A DNA stretch of 64,000 bases from Oscillospiraceae bacterium (GCA_017469795.1 JAFUFT010000013.1:19262-83261), one strand, 5' to 3'; counted from the stretch's first letter, positions 25,276 through 34,819 are shown. Numbers and translations are program-made. The notes: generated by a model from the sequence alone, not told the origin.

Positions 25276-26034
25276 TTACAGTTCTGTCATCTGCCAGAGC
25301 ACGATGGCCGCTGCTGCTGCCGCATTGAGGGATTCACAGCGGCTGTGCATGGGAATAATGATCTGTCCGTCCGACGCCTCCAGCAAAAACGGACTGACCC
25401 CCCGGCCCTCGCTGCCGATCACCACCGCCGCCTGTCTTAAGTCCTTCCCGCGGAGATCCACCGCACGTTCCGACAGGGCGGCGGCATACAGGGGCACGCC
25501 CTGGGCGCGGCACCGGTCCAGAAGCTCCTGCCGGCTGAGCGTTCCCGGCGGAGTCCGGAACACTGCACCCATCGTCGCCCGGACCGTTTTGGGGTTATAG
25601 GGGTCGGCGCAGCCCTCCGTCAGGATCACCGGCACGTCCATTGCGTCCGCCGTCCGGAGGATCGTCCCCAGATTTCCCGGGTCCTGGATCCCGTCAAGCA
25701 CTAGAGTGCCGGGCATGATCTCCACTGCGCTTTCCTCGGGAGTCTTCATCAGGAACAGGGCGCCCTCCGGGGCCTCCATATCGGAGATCTGCTCCATCAG
25801 ATGCCGGGGCACCGTGACCCGGCGAACCCGCTCCGGCAGTTCCGGACAGAATATCCCCTCCTGAAGGATCACCGCATACAGCCGTTCCGGCGCCCATTTC
25901 ACGGCCTCCTCCAGCAGCTTGGTGCCGTCCCCGGCAAAAAGGCCCTGATTCTTCCGATGCTTCCGGGAGGACAGGAGCTTCGCCGTCAAAACCATCAATG
26001 GATTCTGCCGGCTGGTGATATACTCCATCTCCAT
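25276..26034 (-). CDS. TrmH/SpoU-family RNA 2'-O-methyltransferase
   Basis: The 252-residue protein has an N-terminal SpoU-substrate-binding domain (ITSRQNPLMVLTAKL) and the SPOUT knot: LDGIQDPGNLGTILRTADA, VIGSEGRGVSP and IPMHSRCESLNAAAAAAI. It probably methylates a ribose in 23S rRNA or tRNA. The ATG at 26034 follows AGAGG and lies 1 bp after the ktrA-like stop; an earlier start would overlap that gene. Confidence 0.93.
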   Translation of the reverse strand: MEMEYITSRQNPLMVLTAKLLSSRKHRKNQGLFAGDGTKLLEEAVKWAPERLYAVILQEGIFCPELPERVRRVTVPRHLMEQISDMEAPEGALFLMKTPEESAVEIMPGTLVLDGIQDPGNLGTILRTADAMDVPVILTEGCADPYNPKTVRATMGAVFRTPPGTLSRQELLDRCRAQGVPLYAAALSERAVDLRGKDLRQAAVVIGSEGRGVSPFLLEASDGQIIIPMHSRCESLNAAAAAAIVLWQMTEL

Positions 26035-26035
26035 G

Positions 26036-26689
26036 TCAGGACCTCTGAAGCAGGGCAAGATCTTCGTTGTGTCCGATGATCATCACCGTGTCGCCTTCCC
26101 CGATCGTATCTTCCGCCCCCGGCGTGATGTTAACCTTTTCCGAGGCGGCGTCTTTGAGCGCCAGCACGTTGACGTGGTATTTCCCGCGGATATTCAGCGC
26201 ACGGAGGGATTTCCCAATCCAGTTCTTCGGCGGGGTAATCTCCGCGATCCCATATTCGTCCGAGAATTCAATATAGTCCTGGAAGGAGGCCGGGCCGAGA
26301 TTTCGCACCAGCCGGACTGCCATCTCCTTCTCCGGGATCAGGACCCGGTCTGCACCGACCCGCTCCAGCGCACGCTTGTAGATCTCATTCTGCGCCTTAC
26401 AGATGATATAGGGGATCCCCATGTCCTTGAGGTTCATCGTGATCAGGATGCTGGCAGCCAGATCACTGCCGATGGCCACAATGGCGCAGTCACAGTCCAT
26501 GGCGCCCGCCGCCTTCAGCACCGCGGGTTCCCGCGCGTCCCCGATGGCGGCATGGGTGGCCTGATCCGCCATCTGGCGGACTACCTCCTCCTGCTCATCG
26601 AGTACAATGACCTCCTCGCCCATGTCAAACAGCTCTTTCGCGGCGGCGGAGCCGAACCGGCCCAGGCCGATCACCAGATATGTCTTCAT
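26036..26689 (-). CDS. ktrA: Potassium channel regulatory subunit, TrkA/KtrA family
   Basis: The 217-residue cytosolic ring protein has an RCK_N domain with the nucleotide loop VIGLGRFGSAAA and acidic end VLDEQEE, and an RCK_C domain (about 140-215) of the type that binds c-di-AMP in other Firmicutes. It gates the KtrB-like pore encoded directly upstream (13 bp gap). AAAGGAGC precedes the ATG at 26689. Regulation by the product of cdaA at 7.2-8.1 kb is an inference from known KtrA biology. Confidence 0.92.
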   Translation of the reverse strand: MKTYLVIGLGRFGSAAAKELFDMGEEVIVLDEQEEVVRQMADQATHAAIGDAREPAVLKAAGAMDCDCAIVAIGSDLAASILITMNLKDMGIPYIICKAQNEIYKRALERVGADRVLIPEKEMAVRLVRNLGPASFQDYIEFSDEYGIAEITPPKNWIGKSLRALNIRGKYHVNVLALKDAASEKVNITPGAEDTIGEGDTVMIIGHNEDLALLQRS

Positions 26690-26702
26690 CTTTCCGCTCC
26701 TT

Positions 26703-28085
26703 TCATCCCAACAGCACCCGGGTCTCCGGGCGGCCAATGGCGTTATCCGGAGGGTCTTTGATCATGAATGCAAAACTGATGGTCATGATCCCCACCCGGC
26801 CGAAAAACATATAAACGATCAGCAGCAGCTTGGACCCCAGATTCAGCGCCGGGGTAATTCCGGTGCTCAGTCCCACCGTGCAGATGGCAGACGCCGTTTC
26901 ATATAGGGCGTCGATCAGCCGGATTCCGTTGGTGGCGGATACAAGGACCGCTCCGATCAGCGCCAGTCCCACCACCAGAAAGCAGATCGCTCCGGCGATA
27001 TTGACCTGTTCCTGCGGGATCTTCCGCCCGAACACCACAATATCCCTGTGGTTTCTGGCCACCTGAACCGCCATCAGGAACAGCAGCGCTACGGTGGCTG
27101 TTTTGATGCCGCCGGCAGTGGAACCGCTGGAGCCTCCCACCAACATTAAAAGAATAGAGGCTAGCTTCCCACTATCCGTGAGGGCACCCTGATCCACCGC
27201 GAAAAACCCGGCTGTCCTGGTGGTCACCGACTGGAACACGGCTGCAAGGATTTTGCCGCCTGCAGAGAAATCTCCCAGAGTGGCAGGATTGCCCCACTCC
27301 AGCGCCAGAATCACCAGAAAACCGCCGAAGATCAGCACCGCCGTGGCGGTCAGGACCAGCTTCGTATACACGGCCAGATACCGCCACCGCATCCGGTGCA
27401 TCAGCAGATCGTTCCAGACGAAAAAGCCGAGGCCGCCCAGAATGATCAGGGCCATCACGGTGACATTGACCACCACGTCACCGGAAAACAGGCTCAGGCT
27501 GCTGCCGGGCTGAAAAGCGCCCATCAGGTCAAAGCCGGCGTTGCAGTAGGCGGAGACCGCATGAAACACGCCCATGAAGATTGCCTGTCCGGTCGGCATC
27601 AGAAACGCAAAACGCACCGAAAGGATCAGCGCGCCGGTCCCCTCGATGACAAAGGTCCCGAGCAGCACCAGCCGCAGAAGCCGCAAAACGCCGTCAAGCT
27701 CATTGAGGGCCATGGCCTGCTGCAGGATCAGCCGCTCCCGCAGGCCGATCTTCCGCCGGAGCAAAAAGTACATGACCGACACAAAAGCCATGTAGCCCAG
27801 TCCGCCGGTCTGGATCAGGAGCAACAAAACCACCTGGCCAAAGGGGGACCACTGGCTGTAGGTATCCACAAGCGACAGTCCAGTGACGCATGCAGATGAG
27901 GTCGCCGTAAACACCGCCGTCAATCCGCCGCAGCTTTTCCCGTCCGCCGAGGCGGCAGGAAGGGCCAGAAGTCCGGTGCCCACAGCAATGACAACCAGGA
28001 AGAAGATCAGGAGGATCCGGGTGGTCCGATCTGTTTTCTTGCGCAGCTCCTGCCGCATCCAGGCGCGCTTCAACCTTTGCCTCAT
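26703..28085 (-). CDS. ktrB: Potassium uptake pore, TrkH/KtrB family
   Basis: The 460-residue membrane protein has the fourfold membrane-pore-membrane pattern of TrkH/KtrB, with the selectivity-filter-like segments SACVTGLSLVDT, CNAGFDLMG, TTRTAGFFAVD and CTVGLSTG. Length fits KtrB. GGGAGG precedes the ATG. The operon continues to ktrA and the TrmH-like gene. The terminator of the upstream operon lies 26 bp before the start, so promoter elements must overlap it or read-through occurs. Confidence 0.93.
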   Translation of the reverse strand: MRQRLKRAWMRQELRKKTDRTTRILLIFFLVVIAVGTGLLALPAASADGKSCGGLTAVFTATSSACVTGLSLVDTYSQWSPFGQVVLLLLIQTGGLGYMAFVSVMYFLLRRKIGLRERLILQQAMALNELDGVLRLLRLVLLGTFVIEGTGALILSVRFAFLMPTGQAIFMGVFHAVSAYCNAGFDLMGAFQPGSSLSLFSGDVVVNVTVMALIILGGLGFFVWNDLLMHRMRWRYLAVYTKLVLTATAVLIFGGFLVILALEWGNPATLGDFSAGGKILAAVFQSVTTRTAGFFAVDQGALTDSGKLASILLMLVGGSSGSTAGGIKTATVALLFLMAVQVARNHRDIVVFGRKIPQEQVNIAGAICFLVVGLALIGAVLVSATNGIRLIDALYETASAICTVGLSTGITPALNLGSKLLLIVYMFFGRVGIMTISFAFMIKDPPDNAIGRPETRVLLG

Positions 28086-28110
28086 GATCCTTCCCTCCCA
28101 TCGTTTTACG

Positions 28111-28143
28111 GAAAAAGGTGCTGCGAACAGTATTCACAGCACC
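28111..28143 (-). terminator. Terminator after the lysS operon
   Basis: GGTGCTG and CAGCACC pair across a 13-nt loop and are followed on the minus strand by TTTTTCC. It lies 12 bp past the stop of the 28156..28791 gene. Confidence 0.75.
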
Positions 28144-28155
28144 CGGTCCATCCAC

Positions 28156-28791
28156 TCAGCCGGCATCCACCAGGGCATGGGCCATGGCAACGGCAGCGTC
28201 CAGGGTCTCCTCCGCAGTGGAGGAACCGCTGACAGTGGTAAAGTCCATAATGGACAGATAGATATTCTCCATGCCGCACTGAGCCAGCGTCTGACTGTCC
28301 GTCAGGCTTGTCCGTACGGGGTTTTCGGGATCCGGCTCCAGATCATACTGTCCGACCTCATCGGTAAAGAACTCCAGCTCCGGATCGGTATAGGCATCAG
28401 AAATCTCTCGGCTCATCAGATACAGGCCCACATCCTCCTGCGTCATATACAGATACATGCGCTCCTGATTCTGCCGGCCGAGCTCCGTATTGCCCACGTA
28501 TAAAACGGCATAGCAGATGTTGACCCGACCGTTTCCGTCCAGATCGGGCACAACCGGCTTCAGCACCGCATCCAGCGCCGCCAGATCTTCTTCCTTCACG
28601 CTGTAGTCGGTAGCAATAACCACCGTGGTGTCATAGCGCACCTGACGCAGCGAATCAACGGTAATAAACGCAATAATCCCGAGAAGCACAAAGCACACAA
28701 GCACCGGCCATTTGTAGTGATACCAGAACACATTGACAAACCAGTGTTTGAACCCGCCGTTTTCCCGGATGGAGTTCGTCAGCTTGCTCAT
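28156..28791 (-). CDS. Single-pass membrane protein of unknown function
   Basis: The 211-residue protein has a short cytoplasmic N-terminus with many charged residues, one membrane segment (about 28-47) and an outer domain with many Asp, Glu and Tyr. The NWFxxxxWxYHYKW-like start (GGFKHWFVNVFWYHYKW) is often seen in Clostridia proteins of this kind next to lysS, but I cannot name a family. It starts 14 bp after lysS and shares its operon and terminator. Confidence 0.75.
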   Translation of the reverse strand: MSKLTNSIRENGGFKHWFVNVFWYHYKWPVLVCFVLLGIIAFITVDSLRQVRYDTTVVIATDYSVKEEDLAALDAVLKPVVPDLDGNGRVNICYAVLYVGNTELGRQNQERMYLYMTQEDVGLYLMSREISDAYTDPELEFFTDEVGQYDLEPDPENPVRTSLTDSQTLAQCGMENIYLSIMDFTTVSGSSTAEETLDAAVAMAHALVDAG

Positions 28792-28805
28792 ATCAAATCC
28801 TCAGG

Positions 28806-30299
28806 TCAGCCTTCCAGCGGCTTCATGGTGGGGAACAGAATCACATCCCGAATCGACGCAGCGCCGGTCAGAAGCATGACGCAGCGGTCGATGCCGATGC
28901 CCATGCCGCCCGTGGGGGGCATGCCATACATCAGCGCGTTCAGGAAGTCCTCGTCCAGCATTTCCGCTTCCTCGTCTCCCCGGTCCCGAAGCTCCAGCTG
29001 CTTCAAAAAGCGCTCCCGCTGGTCGATGGGATCGTTCAGCTCCGAATAGGCGTTGCCCATCTCTCCGCCACAGATGAAGAACTCAAACCGCTCCGTAAGC
29101 CGGGGATCCTCCGGACTCTTCTTGGTCAGCGGAGAAACCTCGACAGGATACATGGTGATAAACGTAGGCTGGATCAGATGCTCCTCTACCTTCTGATCAA
29201 AGCAGGCATACAGGGCATTGCCCCAGGTCGGATCAGCAGTCTCGGCCAGCTCTACGCCCTTTTCCTTTGCGGCAGCCACCGCCTCGGCATCATCAGAGAT
29301 CGTGTCGAAATCAATCCCCACGTATTCTCTGACTGCTTCCACCATGGTCATCCGCTTCCAGCCGGGAGCCAGATCCACCGTGTGGCCCAGCCACTCCACC
29401 TGATAGGTGCCGAGGATCTCCTTTGCTGCGCCGGAGAGCACGCCCTCGGCAATCTCCATCATTCCGTGGAAATCCGTATAGGCTTCATACAGTTCAACTG
29501 TCGTGAACTCCGGATTGTGCTTGGGATCCATGCCCTCATTGCGGAAGATACGGCCCACCTCGTAGACCCGTTCCATTCCGCCTACGATCAGACGCTTGAG
29601 CGGGAGCTCCGTGGCGATCCGCATATACATGGTCAGATCCAGAGTGTTGTGATGGGTGATAAAAGGCCGGGCCGCCGCACCGCCGGCAATGGTACCCAGC
29701 ACAGGCGTCTCCACCTCGATATATCCCCGGTCGTCGAGATAGTTCCGCAGATATTTGATAAATTTAGAACGGATCTCAAAATTTCTGCGGACCTCCGGGT
29801 TCATGATCAGATCCACATACCGCTGACGGTACCGCAGCTCGGTGTTGGTCAGGCCGTGGAACTTCTCCGGCAGCGGAATCAGGGACTTGGACAGGAGCGT
29901 GACCTTGCTGGCGCGGACGGAGATCTCACCCCGCTGGGTCTTGAACACCACACCCTCCACGCCGATGATGTCGCCGATGTCGTACTTCTTGAAGACTTTA
30001 TAGGGCTCCTCGCCCACCTCGTCCCGGCGGACATAGAGCTGCACCCGGCCGTCCCGGTCCTGGAGATCGCAGAAGGTGACCTTGCCCATGACGCGCTTGC
30101 TCATCAGGCGCCCAGCCACAGAAACAGACTGCTCCTCCAGCGCGTCAAAATTGGTGCGGATTTCCTCTGTCGTGTTCTTCTTGTCAAACTTGGTAATCTC
30201 AAAGGGATTCTCTCCGGCCTCCTGCAGTGCCGCGAGCTTTTCCCGGCGGACCTTCAGCAGATCCCCCAGGTTTTCCGTTTCATTTCTGATCTCAGCCAA
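28806..30299 (-). CDS. lysS: Lysyl-tRNA synthetase, class II
   Basis: The 497-residue enzyme charges tRNA-Lys. An N-terminal OB-fold anticodon domain is followed by class II motifs: VETPVLGTIAGGAAARPF (motif 1 region), FRNEGMDPKHNPEFT (motif 2) and GMGIGIDRCVMLLTG (motif 3). The start is TTG at 30299 with CGGAGG 7 nt upstream; no ATG is better placed. It lies 14 bp behind greA, the usual Firmicutes order. Confidence 0.96.
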   Translation of the reverse strand: MAEIRNETENLGDLLKVRREKLAALQEAGENPFEITKFDKKNTTEEIRTNFDALEEQSVSVAGRLMSKRVMGKVTFCDLQDRDGRVQLYVRRDEVGEEPYKVFKKYDIGDIIGVEGVVFKTQRGEISVRASKVTLLSKSLIPLPEKFHGLTNTELRYRQRYVDLIMNPEVRRNFEIRSKFIKYLRNYLDDRGYIEVETPVLGTIAGGAAARPFITHHNTLDLTMYMRIATELPLKRLIVGGMERVYEVGRIFRNEGMDPKHNPEFTTVELYEAYTDFHGMMEIAEGVLSGAAKEILGTYQVEWLGHTVDLAPGWKRMTMVEAVREYVGIDFDTISDDAEAVAAAKEKGVELAETADPTWGNALYACFDQKVEEHLIQPTFITMYPVEVSPLTKKSPEDPRLTERFEFFICGGEMGNAYSELNDPIDQRERFLKQLELRDRGDEEAEMLDEDFLNALMYGMPPTGGMGIGIDRCVMLLTGAASIRDVILFPTMKPLEG

Positions 30300-30313
30300 A
30301 AGAAATCCTCCGT

Positions 30314-30787
30314 TCAGCGCGTGATACTGATCACTTCATACTCAATGGCGCCCATGGGAGCGTCCACTGTCACATGTTCGCCTACGCGTTTCCCAACCAT
30401 GGCGCGGCCCAGGGGCGCGTCATCGGATACACGTCCCTTCATGGGATTGGCCTCCTGAGAGCCCACCAGCTCATAGGTGATTTCGTCGCCACCGGCCATG
30501 TCCTTCACCGTAAAGGTGCAGCCCAGACCGATGTGATCTGTACCGCCTTCCTCAGCGCTGATGATCACCGCGTTGGCCAGAATCTCCTCCACCTCGGCGA
30601 TCCGGGCATAGAGCTTTGCCTGCTCGTTTTTTGCGTCGTCATACTCGCTGTTTTCAGACAGGTCGCCGTATCCGCGGGCCACCTTGATCATTTCCGTGAC
30701 TTCTTTATCCCGGTCTGTCTTCAGGTAATTCAGTTCCGCTTCCAGTTCCTGGAGGCGTTCTGCGCTCAGTTTATACTCTTTAGCCAT
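30314..30787 (-). CDS. greA: Transcription elongation factor GreA
   Basis: The 157-residue factor rescues backtracked RNA polymerase. The N-terminal coiled coil ends in GYGDLSENSEYDDAK, which carries the tip acidic residues. The C-terminal FKBP-like domain has SPLGRA-type DAPLGRAMVGKRVGE. The ATG at 30787 follows GGAG at 8 nt and is preferred over one four codons upstream. Confidence 0.96.
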   Translation of the reverse strand: MAKEYKLSAERLQELEAELNYLKTDRDKEVTEMIKVARGYGDLSENSEYDDAKNEQAKLYARIAEVEEILANAVIISAEEGGTDHIGLGCTFTVKDMAGGDEITYELVGSQEANPMKGRVSDDAPLGRAMVGKRVGEHVTVDAPMGAIEYEVISITR

Positions 30788-30834
30788 AATAATCTCCAAT
30801 CTGCCGGATATGCTCCGGCCGTTAATCGATACAG

Positions 30835-32052
30835 TTATTCCGACTTGGACGGAAGAGTGCCCAGCGCTGCCTGCAGCTGCGGATCATCCGCCGGATCCAG
30901 CTTTCGCTGAGCCAGCAGCCGCTGCGCTTCCTCGTCCAGCAGGACCTCCACATCCGGGGTGACTCCCACGTCAATGAGGCTCTCTCCGTTGGGCGTGAAG
31001 TATTTGCCGATGGACAGGTTCACACAGGAGCCGTCGCTGAGCTGAAGCCCTACCTGATAGTATCCCTTTCCAAAGGTGTGTTCGCCAACAACCGCGCCCT
31101 TGCCGTACTCCTGCAGGGCACAGGCGAAGTATTCTGCCGCACTGTAGCTGGAAGCGTTTACCAGAACCGCCATGGGCATATCCACGCAGGAGGCGTCAGA
31201 TGTCACGATGTCCTCCTCGCCGGCGTAGTTGATTGTATGGAACACCACGCCCTCCGGCAGCAGATAGTCCAGAAGATCCGTCAGTTCCGCCTTCAGGCCG
31301 CCGGGATTGTTCCGCACATCAAAGAGCAGCGACTGGGCGCCCTGAGCCCGCAGATCCTCCACAAGACCCTGCACCGTTTCCGAGCAGCCTGCGTCGAAGT
31401 TATCGATCACGATATATCCGACGCTGCCCTCCAGCAGCCGGCCCGAAGCCGGGATCACCGTCAGGGCCCGGCGTTCCACGTCCATGTTGATCTCCTCGCC
31501 GTCATGCAGAAGCGTCAGGTTGACGGTAGTGCCCTCTTCTCCGGTCACAAGGGATTTGACCTCCGTGACACTGCTCTGGGTCACATCCGTGCCGTCCACC
31601 CGGATCAGGATATCTCCAGCAAGGATGCCCTTGCCTTCCGCAGGGCCGTCCTTGCTCACGTCCGTGATCTCAAAGCCGATCTGTTCGCCATCCTCATTGA
31701 GCTTGGCCATGATGGTGACGCCGATCCCCACATAGGAGTTGTTGATCCCGGAAATATAATTCTGGTATTCCTCGGCGCTCACATAATAGCTCCAGCGGTC
31801 GCCCAGTCCAGCAATCATCCCCGCGGCCATGCCGTCATCCACGGCTGTCATATCCACGTTGTCGCCGATAAAATACTGGTCCACCAGATCCATGATCTCG
31901 TTGTATTTTTCGCTTCCCTGCCGTTCGTCCGCCGTCTGCTGCGTCCGGTTGAACACACCCGTGGCGGTACACCAGGTCACAACCACCCCGACGGCACATC
32001 CCATAAGCAGGCACACCGCAGCAGTAAGTACACGTCTTGCTGTTTCACTCAT
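30835..32052 (-). CDS. S41-family carboxy-terminal processing protease
   Basis: The 405-residue protein has an N-terminal signal-anchor (about 8-28), a PDZ domain (about 100-190, with the GVGVTI-type NSYVGIGVTIMAK block) and the protease domain. The catalytic Ser lies in NASSYSAAEYFA and the Lys in FGKG. These proteases cut C-termini of secreted or membrane proteins. The gene sits between a 33-residue membrane peptide gene and greA. Its ATG overlaps the downstream edge of the peptide gene region with a weak ribosome site. Confidence 0.93.
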   Translation of the reverse strand: MSETARRVLTAAVCLLMGCAVGVVVTWCTATGVFNRTQQTADERQGSEKYNEIMDLVDQYFIGDNVDMTAVDDGMAAGMIAGLGDRWSYYVSAEEYQNYISGINNSYVGIGVTIMAKLNEDGEQIGFEITDVSKDGPAEGKGILAGDILIRVDGTDVTQSSVTEVKSLVTGEEGTTVNLTLLHDGEEINMDVERRALTVIPASGRLLEGSVGYIVIDNFDAGCSETVQGLVEDLRAQGAQSLLFDVRNNPGGLKAELTDLLDYLLPEGVVFHTINYAGEEDIVTSDASCVDMPMAVLVNASSYSAAEYFACALQEYGKGAVVGEHTFGKGYYQVGLQLSDGSCVNLSIGKYFTPNGESLIDVGVTPDVEVLLDEEAQRLLAQRKLDPADDPQLQAALGTLPSKSE

Positions 32053-32058
32053 TTTCTG

Positions 32059-32160
32059 TTAAAACCCCGCAAAAATACTGGCAATGGTGGGTACGATGAT
32101 CAGCAGTGCCAGCAAAGTTGCCAGCACCGCCGTAAAAACTTTTCTCTGTTTTGGTGACAT
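32059..32160 (-). CDS. 33-residue single-pass membrane protein
   Basis: An ATG at 32160 is preceded by GCGGAGGAAATC, an excellent ribosome site. It opens a frame of a short basic head (MSPKQRKVF) and one continuous hydrophobic helix of Ala, Leu, Ile and Val to the end. It fits tightly between the CdaR-type regulator (14 bp) and the S41 protease (6 bp), which makes chance unlikely. Small membrane proteins of this shape occur near protease and cell-division genes in Clostridia. The function is unknown; a role with the S41 protease is possible. Confidence 0.75.
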   Translation of the reverse strand: MSPKQRKVFTAVLATLLALLIIVPTIASIFAGF

Positions 32161-32174
32161 GATTTCCTCCGCAA

Positions 32175-33275
32175 TCAGCCCAGCCGCACCGGGCCCTCTC
32201 TGGAATCCAGGTATTTCTTGACCATCAGGGCGACCTTAAAGATGATCGCGTGATCGAACTCCCGCAGGTCAAGTCCGGTGATCTTCTTGATCTTCTCCAG
32301 CCGGTACACCAGTGTATTCCGGTGCACGAACAGCTTCCGGGATGTCTCGGAGACGTTCAGATTGTTCTCAAAGAACTTGTTGATCGTGTACAGCGTCTCC
32401 TGATCCAGAGAGTCAATGGAGTTTTTCTTGAAGACCTCGGAAAGGAAAATCTCACACAGGGTGGTGGGAAGCTGATAGATCAGCCGGCCCAGGCCCAGGT
32501 TCTCATAGTTGATAACACTCTTCTCTGTGTCAAAAACCTTGCCCACCTCAATAGCTGTCTGGGCTTCCTTATAGGAATCCGCAAGTTCCCGGATATGGTT
32601 GGCCACCGTACCGATACCGATGACCGTTTTGATGAACAGCTCAGATTTCAAGGTCTCCTCGATGGCCTTGGCCACGCTCTGAAGCTCCTTGCCGTCGGAG
32701 CCGGGCTGGACCTGCCGCACCAGAACGATATCCGTCTCATTGACAGAGATCACGAAGTCCTGCTGCTTTTCGGCAAACATGTTCTGCAGCACGTCCATGG
32801 CCGCCACGTCCACCTTGTCCACCTGACGGATCAGGAACACCGCCCGGGGCACGTCGGTCACAAAATGCAGTTCCTTGGCGTGGATATAGATATCGCCAGG
32901 CAGGATATTGTCGGTGATGATATTCTTGACAAAGGTCGCGCGGTCGTGCTTCTCCTCGTAGTTGGTCTTTGCGCCGTTGAGCGCTACGCAGGCCATAATG
33001 CACAGGCTTTTTGCAAGATCGTCCTCACCGTCCACAAAAACGGCATAGTCAAACCGGGCGCTCCAGTTGGTCAGCGCCTTGAAGGTTTTTCCGCCGGTGA
33101 CCGTCACCATTTCGTTGGCAGAATTAAGACGGTGCGCCGCATCCTCCCACCGGTCGCCGAGCCCGGAGGGTTCGCTGGCGGCGATCACGTTGCCCTCGCC
33201 GTCAATGACGCCGATCAGCCGGTTGCTGGCCTCTTTCATCTGCATGATTACACTCTGAAACATTCTGCTGGACAT
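32175..33275 (-). CDS. CdaR/PucR-type transcriptional regulator
   Basis: The 366-residue protein ends with the PucR helix-turn-helix (LNVSETSRKLFVHRNTLVYRLEKIKKITG) typical of sugar-diacid (CdaR) and PucR regulators. The N-terminal half is a sensory region with a GGDEF-like middle part (LVRQVQPGS region). This protein is unrelated to the YbbR-type CdaR at 5.8 kb. Its targets are unknown; no diacid pathway is adjacent. AAGGAGG precedes the ATG. It heads the operon running through greA-lysS. Confidence 0.88.
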   Translation of the reverse strand: MSSRMFQSVIMQMKEASNRLIGVIDGEGNVIAASEPSGLGDRWEDAAHRLNSANEMVTVTGGKTFKALTNWSARFDYAVFVDGEDDLAKSLCIMACVALNGAKTNYEEKHDRATFVKNIITDNILPGDIYIHAKELHFVTDVPRAVFLIRQVDKVDVAAMDVLQNMFAEKQQDFVISVNETDIVLVRQVQPGSDGKELQSVAKAIEETLKSELFIKTVIGIGTVANHIRELADSYKEAQTAIEVGKVFDTEKSVINYENLGLGRLIYQLPTTLCEIFLSEVFKKNSIDSLDQETLYTINKFFENNLNVSETSRKLFVHRNTLVYRLEKIKKITGLDLREFDHAIIFKVALMVKKYLDSREGPVRLG

Positions 33276-33374
33276 GGCAGTTTCCTCCTTCAGGGGACGC
33301 CCGGCGCCCCGCCGTGTTCATTCTTCCCGTCCTTATTCCAGGCATTCCGCTGCCTTTGCGATCGGATTGCTTTT

Positions 33375-33403
33375 AATATAAACTTTTTTTGTTCATAATG
33401 CAA
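33375..33403 (-). promoter_or_regulatory. Promoter of the PucR-type regulator/greA/lysS operon
   Basis: Minus-strand TTGCAT and TATATT are spaced 17 bp, 100 bp upstream of the regulator start. Confidence 0.6.
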
Positions 33404-33490
33404 GTACTCTTTGACGATTTGCACAAGAATTTCCTGAAAAATCGCTTTGGAATGGGCCGCATCCAGCATTTTTTTACGGATTTTGCGCAA

Positions 33491-33529
33491 AAAGACGAAA
33501 ATACGGAGCCTGACTGGCAGGCTCCGTAT
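33491..33529 (-). terminator. Terminator of the MsmX/UgpC-type ATPase gene
   Basis: ATACGGAGCCTG and CAGGCTCCGTAT form a perfect 12-bp stem with a 5-nt loop, followed on the minus strand by TTTCGTCTTTTT. Confidence 0.88.
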
Positions 33530-33540
33530 CCATTCTTGAC

Positions 33541-34668
33541 TTAGAGGTCGATGCACTTCTCGGTCTCGGGATCGAACAGATGCACGCGATCCGCCTCGAA
33601 GGTAACTTCGATTCTGTCGCCCATTTTTGCCGTGGTGGTGGGGTCAACAACGGCAGTGGCCTGCTGATCGCCGATGAGCAGGAAAAGGTTGGTCTGAGCG
33701 CCAAGAGGCTCCACGTTATCCACCGTAGCGGTGAACTTGTATTCGGGATAGTTCTTGAGGTAGATATCCTCGTCATGGATGTGCTCGGGGCGGATGCCCA
33801 GAACGACTTCCTTGCCGATATGCTCCAGAACGGCGGGCTTGCGGCCGATCTCGTCGGGCAGCTGCACGGTGGCGTTCTCGTTCTCATTGCCGAAGGTGAT
33901 ATAGGTGTGGCCGTCCTTCTCGGTGAGCTTGGAGCCCTCCAGCTTGTTCATGGAGGGAGAGCCGATGAAGGTGGCGACGAACAGGTTCACGGGGTTCTGA
34001 TACAGATCCTGAGGCGTGGAGACCTGCTGCATGATACCGTCCTTCATAACAACGATCCGAGAGCCCATGGTCATGGCCTCGGTCTGGTCATGGGTAACGT
34101 AGATGAACGTGGTGTCCAGTCTCTTGTGGAGCTTGGTCAGCTCGGAACGCATCTGGGTACGGAGCTTCGCGTCCAGGTTGGACAGAGGCTCGTCGAGCAG
34201 GAAGACCTTGGGGTTCCGGACGATAGCACGGCCCAGGGCAACACGCTGACGCTGGCCGCCGGACAGCGCGGCGGGCTTACGGTCGAGCAGGTGCTCGATC
34301 TCCAGGATCTGGGCAGCCTCTTCCACGCGGCGCTTGATCTCATCCTTCGGGGTCTTGCGGAGCTTCAGACCAAAGCTCATGTTCTCATAAACGGTCATAT
34401 GCGGATAAAGCGCATAGTTCTGGAACACCATGGCGATGTCTCTCTCCTTGGGAGGAACATCGTTGCAGAGCTTGCCGTCGATATACAGCTCGCCTTCGGA
34501 GATCTCTTCCAGGCCGGCGATCATACGCAGGGTGGTGGACTTACCGCAGCCGGAAGGACCAACGAGGATGATAAATTCCTTATCTTCAACATCGAGGTTG
34601 AAATCGGTGACGGCAATGACGCCGCCTGCATATTTCTTATAAATATGCTTCATGGTTACGCTGGACAT
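33541..34668 (-). CDS. ABC transporter ATPase, MsmX/UgpC family
   Basis: The 375-residue ATPase has Walker A GPSGCGKST, signature LSGGQRQR, Walker B VFLLDEPLSNLD and H-loop VTHDQTEAMT, followed by a C-terminal TOBE/OB domain. Stand-alone members such as MsmX energise several carbohydrate importers whose operons lack their own ATPase; that role is the best inference because no permease is adjacent. The ATG at 34668 is used; the frame upstream has no ribosome site. Confidence 0.92.
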   Translation of the reverse strand: MSSVTMKHIYKKYAGGVIAVTDFNLDVEDKEFIILVGPSGCGKSTTLRMIAGLEEISEGELYIDGKLCNDVPPKERDIAMVFQNYALYPHMTVYENMSFGLKLRKTPKDEIKRRVEEAAQILEIEHLLDRKPAALSGGQRQRVALGRAIVRNPKVFLLDEPLSNLDAKLRTQMRSELTKLHKRLDTTFIYVTHDQTEAMTMGSRIVVMKDGIMQQVSTPQDLYQNPVNLFVATFIGSPSMNKLEGSKLTEKDGHTYITFGNENENATVQLPDEIGRKPAVLEHIGKEVVLGIRPEHIHDEDIYLKNYPEYKFTATVDNVEPLGAQTNLFLLIGDQQATAVVDPTTTAKMGDRIEVTFEADRVHLFDPETEKCIDL

Positions 34669-34819
34669 TATAAAATACCCCCATCTATTGCTATTTTTTG
34701 ATGGATTCATTCTAACACACGAAAGTTCCCGTGTATAGTATCCGATTCACCAAAGGTTTGGAAATTGCTTTGGTGAATCTGACCACCGTGCGAAAAAAAA
34801 GTCAAATTTCTGTTCATTT

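Noticed and set aside
28086..28155. c-di-AMP (ydaO-type) riboswitch before the potassium uptake genes
   Set aside because: The gap is only 70 bp and holds the terminator of the upstream operon. No riboswitch core is present.
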